NCBI GenBank assembly: GCA_947642745.1
Contig: CANRTU010000020.1
Coordinates: 1 to 64,000, forward strand
Length of the DNA stretch: 64,000 bases
Direction of reading: 5' to 3'
Origin: an uncultured Eubacterium sp.
GTDB lineage: Bacteria > Bacillota > Clostridia > Lachnospirales > Lachnospiraceae
In this document: positions 20,728 to 28,968 of the stretch, in pieces
Layout of the letters: each line of letters begins with the position of its first letter
Position numbering within the stretch: position 1 is the stretch's first letter
Position numbers and translations under genes: made by a program
Notes under the pieces: generated by a model
Seen by the model: the letters and a program-made list of their open reading frames with translations, nothing else
Databases searched by the model: none
Told to the model about the DNA's origin: nothing

Positions 20728-20845
20728 AGAGCGTGTTTGAAAAATCATTCCCATGGTCTGCACTCCCCACTTTGCGGAGGATTTTGCCCTTTAGGGTACA
20801 AACTGTGAAGCACATCTTATGGAAAGCATTTTTCAAACACGCTCT
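20728..20845. mobile_element. MITE-like element A, copy 3 (118 bp)
   Basis: Perfect AGAGCGTGTTTGAAAAAT inverted ends around a shortened interior. The left subterminal part (CATTCCCATGGTCTGCACTC) and right part (AGATGTGCTT inverted) match the other copies, so the middle has been deleted. Confidence 0.85.
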
Positions 20846-20920
20846 GGTTTTTTCCCGCTTATAAACTCGTTTCTTCCCCTGCGTAAAAATCCGGTGGTAA
20901 AGGCAGCCGTTTTTCTTGTG

Positions 20921-21608
20921 TAAGGAACGCCCGGTTCCAGCCGCAACATAATGCAGTACAGCAGATATCACATCCGGAAAGATCCCTGATGATTCAAGGG
21001 AGTTTATTTTCAACTCCTTTTTTATATGACAGCAGCGCACAGGGGCCATACTGTTAATACAGGCAGTGTGGGCGTGCGGATTGCGGAAATGATTTTTAAG
21101 ACACGCTCCGGGCAGTGCGGCCAGTTTATATCCGTTGTGGAAATTTATCGCCCCGCTACTGCGTCTTTCCCAGAACAGGCGCCAGCTGTCTGGTCTTCCA
21201 GGATTTTAACACATTGACAGACAGCGCCGCACATAAGAGAACAGCCGCTGTGGAAATTAAGGCAAACGCCGGTACATCGAATACAAAGTCATGCCCGTAT
21301 ACTTTCATATCTGAAAGATTATAGAGGGTGCGTGTCACCGGATGGGAGACAGCATACGCCACGATGACCGAAATTACTGCGGCTGTCATATTTTCGTATA
21401 AAAACAGCTGTCTGGCCATGGCCACACTCAGTCCCACGGCACGCAGCATACAGATTTCCCCGGTTCTTACATGCATACGGCAGGCGATGTTATTTGCCAT
21501 ATTAATCAGAAGCAGCACAAAAGCCGTAATGGCAATTCCATAAATATAGACCATCTGTTTGTAGTAAAACATTCTGTTCTGCTCCCGGCTGCCGGCAAGG
21601 CTGCGGGT
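20921..21608. repeat. Direct duplication, copy 2
   Basis: Second copy of the 16867-17506 block, here joined to the complete permease gene. It holds 49 extra bases at about 21067-21115 that include GGAAATGATTTTTAAGACACGCTCC, a diverged right end of element A. The GGCAGTG direct repeats at its borders suggest that copy 1 lost it by slippage or recombination. Confidence 0.9.
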
Positions 21609-23720
21609 GGATACGTCCCCGCTTTCCGCCCCGGTGCGTATGAGCTCCTGTTCCAGTTGTTGCTCCGCCTCTGGCGAAAGGTCTGCCTCAGCATCAATAT
21701 AAACGCACTGACAGCAGACATCCGGCGCAAGATCCCGGATATTTTCCCAGTCTGTAATCATGCGGGGATACACTTCGTACCTGTTACAGTTGAACATATA
21801 ATCAAAGCTGACAATGGCAGCGATCCGGTAAGTCCTGTAAATATATTCCCCCGTGTCTGTCAGCGTTTCATACGCCATTGTATCCGTCTTAAAATCCCTG
21901 CGGTATTTCATTGTGATTTCATCCCCGGCGTGATAATCCATCAGTCTTACGCCCTCTTTGTACCAGCCCGCAATCCCATCCCCGCCGCCATCATAAAGGG
22001 ATGGCACTGCCAGTATGATTTCATCCGGCTGTATCTTATTGGGATCAAAACTTCCGGAAACCACATATTTTTTTAGTTCTTTTAAGGCAGCCTCATTATA
22101 ACCGGAAATATTCGTCTTATAGATCTGGTCTGTCCCATCGTGCCCCCGCAGTTCATAACCATTATTTTCTTTCATTCCCGCATTTATCCTGTCATAATAT
22201 GCGTCATTGCGCCAGACGCCGCCTGTATCCACCACCCGCACCGGCATTCCCGCTGAAATCTTTATTCCGCTGACGCCTTCCATCTTCTGTATCCTGTGAA
22301 CATCCTGTGCGGGTACTCCGTGATACGCACTGTGAAAACTGCGTACGCTCATCTCATACTGTCCGTTCAGATACCACAGTTCCTTTGTGTCTTCCCGGTA
22401 CGTCCGCAGTATCCTGGTCTGATACGCCAGTGCGGTAAACAAGGTAATGCCGGTACATATCGTTATCATGACAAAGATACTCATTCTGATATTTCGCACA
22501 AGATAATAGCCGCTCATACAAAAAAGCGTCCGGAATTTCCCTGCCTTTATTGTAATGCCCGGTATATGCAGACGGCTTCTCCTGTTTCCAGCCGCACCGG
22601 ATATGATTTCCGCCACCGGCCGCCGGATCATCTCCCAGCCTGTCATGCAGCCGGCCAGTCCGGTCAGAACTGCCATGACAAGCACACAGATGGCAATCTG
22701 CGCTACTGGCAGAACCAGCTCATAGGTAACCGGCTCATTATACAGATACACAACAGTCCCCACGTCTCCTGAAATTTTTCCAATGACCAGGGCCGCCAGT
22801 ATGCCCGCAGCAATCCCCGCCGGCGCACCCGGCAGATAGATCCGGTACAGCTCCAGCAGAATCATGCCCAGCAGCTGTCCCCGTTTCATGCCCAGCGCCC
22901 GCAGGATTCCATACTGCCGCACCCTGCGCATCAGTACAATTTTGTAAATGCCATAAAATATTACCAGGCACACCGCCAGCAACACACCCATCCATTGCAG
23001 ATCCATCCGGTAAAGCTCCTGAAAATCTTCCCTGGCCGGGGATTTTCTGATCTGTTTTGTCCTGATGCCTGTTTCTTTCTGTATCTGCGCAGGCACAGCG
23101 CCATCATCCGCTTTGTCCCGCAGGGTAAGATACGCCGTATACGTCCTGTGCCCGTCTTTTTTTAAGCCCGCATACAGACTGAGCACGCCATACTGTACAT
23201 TTCCCCGCATATCTGACAGGATTGCGGATACTTTTACTTTTTTTGTACGTCCTTCCCCGTCCCGGATGTGAAATTCCGCTCCCGGACTGGGGTTAACGCC
23301 AAGATTTAACAGTACCCATTTTTCCGCCGCAATTTCCCGGTCTGTACGGGGCAGCGTGCCCTGTATGACCGTTGCCATCAGCGTAATAAAAGCGTCGTCT
23401 CCCCGGTGCATATACACCTGCCTGTCATTTACCGTGTAGTCGCCGGAGCCATCCTCCGCTTCCAGCGCCAGATGACGGATATCCGGATGGTTGCGCAGTC
23501 TGTCTGCCTGCCCGGGAGACAGCTGTCTGATCAGACAGTCCGATGGGGTAAATATTGTTTTGTACTCTGTATTTTCTGTCCTGTGGTTTGTATGCATCAG
23601 TACAAGCAGTGCCGACGCCAGCATAAAAGTAAAGAAAAAGCTGAAAAACAGCGCCAGTGTATCTTTTTTATAAAATATCAGAAATCTCTGATGCAGTGCG
23701 AATTTCTCATGAACTTCCAT
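21156..23720 (-). CDS. FtsX-like ABC transporter permease, 854 residues
   Basis: Large two-FtsX-domain permease. An N-terminal helix (about 24-42), an extracellular domain, a three-helix block (about 245-370, coupling motif YGILRALGMKRGQ), a short loop, another helix (about 405-430), a large second extracellular domain (about 435-700) and a final three-helix block (about 720-850, coupling motif ICMLRAVGLS). AAAGGAGGATGGA precedes the ATG. It lies downstream of an ATPase gene and a two-component system on the same strand, so it most likely works with them. Its last ~150 codons are duplicated at 17054-17506. Substrate unknown; peptides or cell-wall-active compounds are typical. Confidence 0.88.
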   Translation of the reverse strand: MEVHEKFALHQRFLIFYKKDTLALFFSFFFTFMLASALLVLMHTNHRTENTEYKTIFTPSDCLIRQLSPGQADRLRNHPDIRHLALEAEDGSGDYTVNDRQVYMHRGDDAFITLMATVIQGTLPRTDREIAAEKWVLLNLGVNPSPGAEFHIRDGEGRTKKVKVSAILSDMRGNVQYGVLSLYAGLKKDGHRTYTAYLTLRDKADDGAVPAQIQKETGIRTKQIRKSPAREDFQELYRMDLQWMGVLLAVCLVIFYGIYKIVLMRRVRQYGILRALGMKRGQLLGMILLELYRIYLPGAPAGIAAGILAALVIGKISGDVGTVVYLYNEPVTYELVLPVAQIAICVLVMAVLTGLAGCMTGWEMIRRPVAEIISGAAGNRRSRLHIPGITIKAGKFRTLFCMSGYYLVRNIRMSIFVMITICTGITLFTALAYQTRILRTYREDTKELWYLNGQYEMSVRSFHSAYHGVPAQDVHRIQKMEGVSGIKISAGMPVRVVDTGGVWRNDAYYDRINAGMKENNGYELRGHDGTDQIYKTNISGYNEAALKELKKYVVSGSFDPNKIQPDEIILAVPSLYDGGGDGIAGWYKEGVRLMDYHAGDEITMKYRRDFKTDTMAYETLTDTGEYIYRTYRIAAIVSFDYMFNCNRYEVYPRMITDWENIRDLAPDVCCQCVYIDAEADLSPEAEQQLEQELIRTGAESGDVSTRSLAGSREQNRMFYYKQMVYIYGIAITAFVLLLINMANNIACRMHVRTGEICMLRAVGLSVAMARQLFLYENMTAAVISVIVAYAVSHPVTRTLYNLSDMKVYGHDFVFDVPAFALISTAAVLLCAALSVNVLKSWKTRQLAPVLGKTQ

Positions 23721-23729
23721 TCCATCCTC

Positions 23730-23947
23730 CTTTCAGGAACTGTCTGATTTACGCTTTTCATGCAATCTTTGCGGATTCTGTCCGGCTCCTGCCGCCTGCG
23801 TTTCCCGCTTCTTTCAGGAACTTTCTATCTTGCGCTTTTCATGACATCTCTGCGGATTCTGCCTGACTCCTGCCGCCTGCGTTTCCCGCTTCTTTCAGGA
23901 ACTTTCTATCTTGCGCTTTTCATGACATCTTTGCGGATTCTGCCTGA
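23730..23947. repeat. 81-bp tandem repeat, 2.7 copies
   Basis: Units start at 23730, 23811 and 23892, each beginning CTTTCAGGAACT and containing GCGGATTCTG and CCTGCCGCCTGCGTTTCCCG. The last two units are nearly identical; the first, next to the permease start, differs more and includes the complement of the permease ribosome binding site. The array fills most of the gap between ATPase and permease genes. Confidence 0.9.
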
Positions 23948-24045
23948 ACAGCCGTCTCTGACGCAAAGTGTCCCTGTGATACGATTCTGCCGGCTCTGGT
24001 TCCGGCCCTGACCAGTCTCCGCCATTTTACTTCCATTGTTTTTTC

Positions 24046-24708
24046 TCATACGATTCTGCCGTCTTCGATTCTGATAATCCGCTCCGCCAGCTGGGCAATC
24101 TCTTCGTTATGGGTAATCATAAGTATCGTCTGGTGAAACCTGGCGCCTGTTATTTTCAGCAGTCCCAGCACATCCTGGCCGGTAGCCGAATCCAGGTTTC
24201 CCGTAGGCTCATCCGCCAGTATCAGCGACGGCTTTGTCACCAGCGCCCTGGCAATTGCCACCCTCTGCTGCTGCCCTCCGGAAAGCTGGCTGGGAAGGCT
24301 TTTTAACCTGTGATCCAGTCCCAGCACCCCGGTAATCTCACTGACAAACGCCCGGTCCGCTTTCCTGCCGTCCAGTTTCAGCGGCAGAATAATATTTTCA
24401 AAAACATTTAACATCGGAATCAGATTATACTGCTGGAATATAAACCCGATTTTCCGCCGCCGGAAAATCGTCAGTTCCTTTTCAGATAACATGCCGGGAT
24501 TTTTCCCATCCACAATGATTTCACCCTCAGTAGGTACGTCCAGACCTCCGGCCAGGTTTAAAAACGTGGACTTGCCGCTTCCGGACGTGCCTACGATGGC
24601 TGTAAATTCCCCCCTTTGTATCGTTACCGAAATTCCATCCAGCGCACGAACCTGCGCTTCCCCTTTTCCATATACTTTTGTTACATTTCTGGCTTCCAGA
24701 ATATACAT
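24046..24708 (-). CDS. ABC transporter ATP-binding protein (MacB/LolD type)
   Basis: A 220-residue nucleotide-binding subunit with Walker [10 protein letters not shown] (40-48), Q-loop [11 protein letters not shown], signature [15 protein letters not shown], Walker [13 protein letters not shown] and the switch histidine in MITHNEE. AAGGAGGACACG precedes the ATG. The permease at 21156-23720 is the next gene, although 325 bp including an 81-bp tandem repeat separate them. A sensor kinase and response regulator lie upstream, as is usual for peptide-sensing exporters. Confidence 0.93.
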   Translation of the reverse strand: MYILEARNVTKVYGKGEAQVRALDGISVTIQRGEFTAIVGTSGSGKSTFLNLAGGLDVPTEGEIIVDGKNPGMLSEKELTIFRRRKIGFIFQQYNLIPMLNVFENIILPLKLDGRKADRAFVSEITGVLGLDHRLKSLPSQLSGGQQQRVAIARALVTKPSLILADEPTGNLDSATGQDVLGLLKITGARFHQTILMITHNEEIAQLAERIIRIEDGRIV

Positions 24709-24725
24709 CGTGTCCTCCTTTTATT

Positions 24726-24765
24726 ATAGAACGTGTCTTAGAAATGCTTTCCTTCAGATGTACCC
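24726..24765. repeat. Partial element A end
   Basis: AGAACGTGTCTTAGAAATGCTTTCC followed by TTCAGATGTACCC matches the left end of element A with several changes. No paired right end is seen nearby, so it is a remnant. Confidence 0.5.
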
Positions 24766-24956
24766 TTATATCACAAAACAAACCCACAGGGCAGACCGGC
24801 CGTTTCCCGTCTGCCCTGCAACTATACCATACAAATATCCCGGACCAGTCACTGAAAGGTATCAGTTTTGTGATATTTTGTTACAGCCCCTGTCTGTGCG
24901 CTTATAAACGGAATAACGCTTTTACCGGCAACTCTCAGGATGACTCATTCTCCGGT

Positions 24957-25062
24957 TATACACGGCAATCAGAAAAAGAAGCATGTTTATGCCTGACGAT
25001 ACCACAACGTGTACAGGAAAATTGCGTATACACGGCAATCAAAAAATAAGCATGTTTATGCC
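24957..25062. repeat. Direct repeat with terminator-like hairpins
   Basis: TATACACGGCAATCA plus an A-rich stretch and AGCATGTTTATGCC occurs at 24957-24992 and 25027-25062 (70-bp period). On the minus strand each copy reads GGCATAAACATGCTT followed by a T-rich run, a short-stem terminator shape, about 95 and 165 bp past the end of the kinase gene. Confidence 0.65.
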
Positions 25063-25156
25063 GTCACTGCATGACTGACACAAAAAACGGCAGCAGTACA
25101 GACTTTCCATACCGCCGCCATTCTTCATAAGCAGCGCCAGACACTCTGACGCCGCA

Positions 25157-26107
25157 TCAGTTTTCCCCGTCCCGGTTTACCTTTTCGTTTTTCTCCATCC
25201 TTTCCTGTCTGAGAAAAAATAAAGAAAACGTACTTCCCCTGCCTTCCTGTGACACCACCTTCATATAGCCGTCCTGCATCCCCATCACCTTCCTGGCAAG
25301 ATACAGACCGATTCCGGTGCCTTTCTGCTCATGTACGGCGCCGGCACGGTAAAATCTCGTAAAAATTTTTCCCTGGTCTTCTTCTTTAATGCCGATCCCG
25401 TTGTCTGTCACATCCAGCCTTACAAACATCGTATAAGGCACTACCCGCACCGACACATATCCGCCGGCCGGCGTATATTTCAACGCATTATCCACCAGAC
25501 TGGCAGCGGCCTCGATCGTCCACTTCCTGTCAAATACCGCCAGTTCCAGAGAATCTTCCACATATAATTCAATGTTCTTTTCCGCCGCCCTCAGCCCGTA
25601 CTGTTGTTTTAACGCCTGCAGAACACTGGCAATACACTGCTTTTTGGGCTTTACTGAAATAATATCCTTTTCCAGCCTGGATAACTTTACAAGCAGCCGC
25701 ATAAAAAAATCAATTTTCCCAGCCTGTTCCAGTATCGCACGGACTGCCTCCAGCGCATCTTTGCGGTTTATTCCGTCCGGCGCCGCCAGCTCTTCTTCCA
25801 GCAGCTGCCCGTACAGCATAACGCTGGCCGCCGGTGTAACTGCCTGATGGGAAATATCCGAAACCAGCTTTTGCATATATTCTCTCTGCTCCGCCAGCCG
25901 GCGTCTGGCAAGTCTGTTATCGCAAATATAACGCCACATGCTGGTTTCCAGCAGGGATAATCCGGATTCGTCCAGCCGGCTGTCCGTAAAACTGCCTGAT
26001 ACTGCCTGATCCAGCATATCCTGCAGACGGCCCAGAAGCCGCTTCTCCCGTTTTTTGAAGTACACAACCGTTGCGGCCCAGACAACACACACAAACACCG
26101 TTACCAT
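25157..26107 (-). CDS. Sensor histidine kinase
   Basis: A 316-residue kinase with a single N-terminal hydrophobic segment (1-17) and no extracellular sensor. The dimerisation box SDISHQAVTPAAS places the phospho-accepting histidine at 87. The usual SHQLKTP is altered to SHQAVTP, which keeps the His and the Pro but not the Lys. The ATPase domain has NALKYTPAGG (N box), DNGIGI (G1) and GTGIGLYLARKV (G2). It overlaps the regulator gene by 7 bp, so the two are translationally coupled. The presumed target is the ABC transporter operon downstream. Confidence 0.9.
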   Translation of the reverse strand: MVTVFVCVVWAATVVYFKKREKRLLGRLQDMLDQAVSGSFTDSRLDESGLSLLETSMWRYICDNRLARRRLAEQREYMQKLVSDISHQAVTPAASVMLYGQLLEEELAAPDGINRKDALEAVRAILEQAGKIDFFMRLLVKLSRLEKDIISVKPKKQCIASVLQALKQQYGLRAAEKNIELYVEDSLELAVFDRKWTIEAAASLVDNALKYTPAGGYVSVRVVPYTMFVRLDVTDNGIGIKEEDQGKIFTRFYRAGAVHEQKGTGIGLYLARKVMGMQDGYMKVVSQEGRGSTFSLFFLRQERMEKNEKVNRDGEN

Positions 26108-26784
26108 ATATACCCCGTCCCATATATCGTCTTAATATATTCCGGACTGTATTTTCCATTTATATCCTGATCCTGCCTGATATCCAGCTTTTTGCGCAGC
26201 CGGTTTATGGCCACTGTCAGGGCATGGGTTTCCACAAATTCCGACTCCCCCTGCCAGGTCTCGTCAATCAGTCTTTCCCTGCTGACGCTGCGGCCTTTAT
26301 TTCTGGTCAGACAGCGCAGCAGTTTCTGCTCCGTACAGCTTAAACTCACCGGCCTGCCTTTACAGAAAAATTCCATTTTCCCAAAATCAAAATAAAAATC
26401 CCCGTCCCGGAATACGTCCTGGCCCGTACTGTCGTCTCTTAGCTGGACACTGACCCTGGCCCGCAGCACCATCAGGCTGAAAGGTTTGGTAATATAATCA
26501 TTGGCTCCCTGTTCCAGTCCGGATACAATATCCATTTCCATACAGCTGGCGGTAAGCATAATAACCGGAACAGCGCTTTTCCTGCGGATTTCCACCAGAT
26601 AATCCATGCCGTTTCCATCCGGAAAATTCACATCCAGAAGAATCAGGTCAAACTGCGTCACATCAAAATCTTTACGTGCGCTTCGTAAAGAATGCGCCAT
26701 AGAACAGGCGTATTCTTTACGAAGCGCCAGCATGATCCCGCCGGCCAGTTTTTTATCATCTTCAATAATCAGAATTTTTTTCAT
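26101..26784 (-). CDS. OmpR-family response regulator
   Basis: A 227-residue regulator. The receiver domain has the acidic pair in IIEDD, the phosphorylation Asp51 in LILLDVNFP, and the conserved Thr and Lys (MLTAS, ITKPFS). The C-terminal winged-helix domain shows LTRNKGRSVSRERLIDETW and VAINRLRKKLD. First gene of a set with its kinase and, further on, an ATPase and an FtsX permease. The ribosome binding site AGGAGGG lies a little far (about 13 bp) from the ATG. Confidence 0.92.
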   Translation of the reverse strand: MKKILIIEDDKKLAGGIMLALRKEYACSMAHSLRSARKDFDVTQFDLILLDVNFPDGNGMDYLVEIRRKSAVPVIMLTASCMEMDIVSGLEQGANDYITKPFSLMVLRARVSVQLRDDSTGQDVFRDGDFYFDFGKMEFFCKGRPVSLSCTEQKLLRCLTRNKGRSVSRERLIDETWQGESEFVETHALTVAINRLRKKLDIRQDQDINGKYSPEYIKTIYGTGYIW

Positions 26785-26844
26785 AATCAGCCATGGCCCT
26801 CCTATTGTTCCCCGGATATTTCATGAATCACAAAACGGCACTTC

Positions 26845-27005
26845 AGAATGTTCACTCTGTTTTTTATATCTCAAACAATGTGGTCAGAATGCCCGCCCTG
26901 TTTTTTTATATCCCTAAATAATGCAGGCAGAATGTCCGCTCTGTTTTTTCGTCACAAAACAAACTGATCAGAACTTCAACTCTGCTTTTTATATCTCTAA
27001 ACACA
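26845..27005. repeat. Degenerate ~42-bp tandem repeat, four units
   Basis: Four units of the form TCAGAATGYYCRCYCTGTTTTTT + ATATCYC + AAACAATG, with starts near 26846, 26887, 26932 and 26970 (unit lengths 40-44). Each begins with a CAGA...TCTG pair followed by T6-7. They fill part of the 760-bp gap between the response regulator and the coiled-coil gene. The rest of that gap shows only the element A relative at 27228-27376. Confidence 0.6.
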
Positions 27006-27227
27006 GCTTTTCCGAAATTACCGGTCCGGACTTTTATATGGATTATAACATATTCCGGCATTTTTACAATATTTCCCATGCCGGGTTACAGGACAAACTC
27101 ATGAATGAACATTTTATTAATCATCATAGCAAAATCCGGATAAATAAAAAGTTTTTCTAAAACTGAATATCCATGTATCCTTTTTAGAAAAGCCAGGAAA
27201 AATTATACTGTGGCGGATGATATGGCC

Positions 27228-27376
27228 AGAAGCGTGTCTGAAAAATGCTTTCCGTCAGATGTACCCATCTGCTGAATCCGGAACCGATTCTCTCTATTCT
27301 GTCTTTTTTAGTACAGGATGTGGGCAGACCTCCCCACCAGATACACATGACAGTAAAAATTATAAAGACACGTTCT
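27228..27376. mobile_element. Diverged MITE-like element A (149 bp)
   Basis: The left end AGAAGCGTGTCTGAAAAATGCTTTCC and CAGATGTACCC match element A. The right end, inverted, reads AGAACGTGTCTTTATAATTTTT. The ends pair only imperfectly and the interior differs, so this is an old copy or a sister family. Confidence 0.55.
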
Positions 27377-27543
27377 GCTACATACTTTACGGCCGGATGG
27401 CAACAGGGCGGTTTTGGTAAAATTCCGGTCCCTTCTGTATGTTCAGATTACAGAACATCCTGATATTTCATGGACTTTACTCCCCGGACATGATATAATA
27501 ATTATCAGCCAATGTAACAGACTCACTAAAGGAGTGTGATGAT

Positions 27544-28236
27544 ATGACACTGACAAAGGAAGACTTACAGGCTATTTCTGAAATAATAGACCTGAAATTA
27601 CAGCCGGTCAATGAACATCTTGTTTCTATAGACCAGAGGCTGGATACTGTGGACCAGAGACTGGATACTGTGGACCAGAGACTGGATGCCATGGACCAGA
27701 GACTGGACGCCATGGACCAGAGACTGGATGCCATGGACCAGAGACTGGATACTATGGACCAGAGACTGGATACTGTGGAGCGGAGACTGGATGCCATGGA
27801 CCAGAGACTGGATACTGTGGAGCGGAGACTGGATGCCATGGACCAGAGACTGGATACTGTGGAGCAGGAGCTGCATACCATGAAACAGAATCTGAATGTC
27901 GTGAACCAGAGGCTGGATATTGTGGATAAGAGACTGGATGCTGTGGACAAGGAGCTGCATACCATGAAACAGAATCTGGATGTGGTGAACCAGAGACTGG
28001 ATGCTGTGGACCACAAGCTCAGCAAACTGGACGATAATGTGACAACTCTTAAATTTACCCAGGATCATATGTCAGATAAGCTGGATGGCATAGAAGTTAC
28101 AATGAAATATAACGATTACCATTTAAAACATGATATTAAAAAGATGAGAGAAGACGTGGATACAATTACGCAGATATTGAAAATACATGAAATGTTACCC
28201 TTTGTGAAAAGCGGTATCAAAGCAGGCAGTTTATGA
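27544..28236 (+). CDS. Heptad-repeat coiled-coil protein, 230 residues
   Basis: Starts MTLTKEDLQAISEIID. Residues 30-162 are nineteen consecutive heptads of the type DQRLDTV/DQRLDAM/ERRLDAM, with hydrophobic residues at Leu and Val/Met positions, so a long parallel coiled coil is almost certain. A larger 28-residue period (HTMKQNL.VVNQRLD) is visible in the second half. The C-terminal 65 residues are non-repetitive and helical. No signal or membrane segment. AAAGGAG lies nine bases before the ATG. The repeats are also exact at DNA level (27631-28029). Similar proteins are common in Lachnospiraceae with unknown function; partner binding or scaffolding is a guess. Confidence 0.8.
   Translation: MTLTKEDLQAISEIIDLKLQPVNEHLVSIDQRLDTVDQRLDTVDQRLDAMDQRLDAMDQRLDAMDQRLDTMDQRLDTVERRLDAMDQRLDTVERRLDAMDQRLDTVEQELHTMKQNLNVVNQRLDIVDKRLDAVDKELHTMKQNLDVVNQRLDAVDHKLSKLDDNVTTLKFTQDHMSDKLDGIEVTMKYNDYHLKHDIKKMREDVDTITQILKIHEMLPFVKSGIKAGSL
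27631..28029 (+). repeat. 21-bp coding minisatellite, 19 units
   Basis: In-frame 21-bp units such as GACCAGAGACTGGATACTGTG encode one heptad each. Several neighbouring units are identical at DNA level, especially between 27631 and 27870. Unit number is expected to change by slippage without breaking the frame. Confidence 0.9.
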
Positions 28237-28415
28237 CCGGGAACACATAAAAATATTTCTGAAAAACGGCTCTTAAAATTCTCCGCATACAGGGACTGTA
28301 CAGGTATCTGCCGTCCGGGACATACTGACACCTTACTCACCCATAAACGCTTAATAACCGGTGACAATGCTTATGTATCGTAAAGATGCTGACAGACAGA
28401 AAGCCCTTTCATTTC

Positions 28416-28451
28416 AAAAAGGCAGAGAAGCGTTTTAACTTCCCTGCCTTT
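28416..28451 (-). terminator. Terminator after the lipoprotein relic
   Basis: Arms 28439-28451 and 28418-28430 (13 bp, one mismatch), followed on the minus strand by a short T run. It lies about 50 bp past the stop at 28504, the end of the extended lipoprotein frame. Confidence 0.6.
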
Positions 28452-28503
28452 GCTTAAGAACTCCCTGCTCCAGGATAAAACGAACCCAATGACTGGCGGA
28501 CAA

Positions 28504-28968
28504 TCAGGGTGACTGCTGTATAGATAATATTTCATCAATTGAATCAGGCGTCATTGAAGAAATATATGTGCCAGAAATGCGTCCATTATAACCGCGGATC
28601 ATATAAACGAGAGATTCTTCATTCTCTTCCCGATTTATTGATAATCATTCATTTTCACCAATGAAAATTGTATACGATTTTTGCGGCTCTATTTTAACCA
28701 CATCTTCTGAATAAATAAGGCTGTCAGGAGAAAGAATTTCTAAAAGCTTATCTGAATCTTCGCCAGATAGTGTAAATGTCTCTTTTGGGGGATAGCCCCC
28801 GGCATATTCTTCCGAAACAACAGTAATACTTTGCATCATCTTTCCTTTTTCACCATCTTTCGCATTGTCGCAGGAACACATTGACAAACTCATGACAACA
28901 GCAATCACAACTACCCGCACGTGAATCCAACGAAGTGTTTTTTTATTATTTATGGCTTTCATGATCAT
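28504..28968 (-). pseudogene. Lipoprotein gene with an internal stop
   Basis: The first 107 codons run from 28968 to a TGA at 28647-28645 and show a signal with a lipobox-like end (VVIAVVMSLSMC-SC), then a small soluble domain. The same frame continues past the TGA with LSINREENEESLVYMIRGYNG and ISSMTPDSIDEIL to a TGA at 28504. The continuation has coding character, so the gene is likely interrupted by one nonsense change. It overlaps the upstream gene by ATGA, so the two formed an operon. The family was not recognised. A truncated 107-residue lipoprotein could still be made. Confidence 0.6.

Noticed and set aside
27631-28029. Regular repeats that might suggest a CRISPR array
   Set aside because: Units are contiguous 21-mers without spacers and are in frame with a protein.
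27477-28068. Two long minus-strand frames with heptad-like HSIQSLVHGIQ and SSLWSMA repeats
   Set aside because: Open only because the 21-bp coding repeat has a period divisible by three; the + strand frame has the start signal and a proper coiled-coil pattern.
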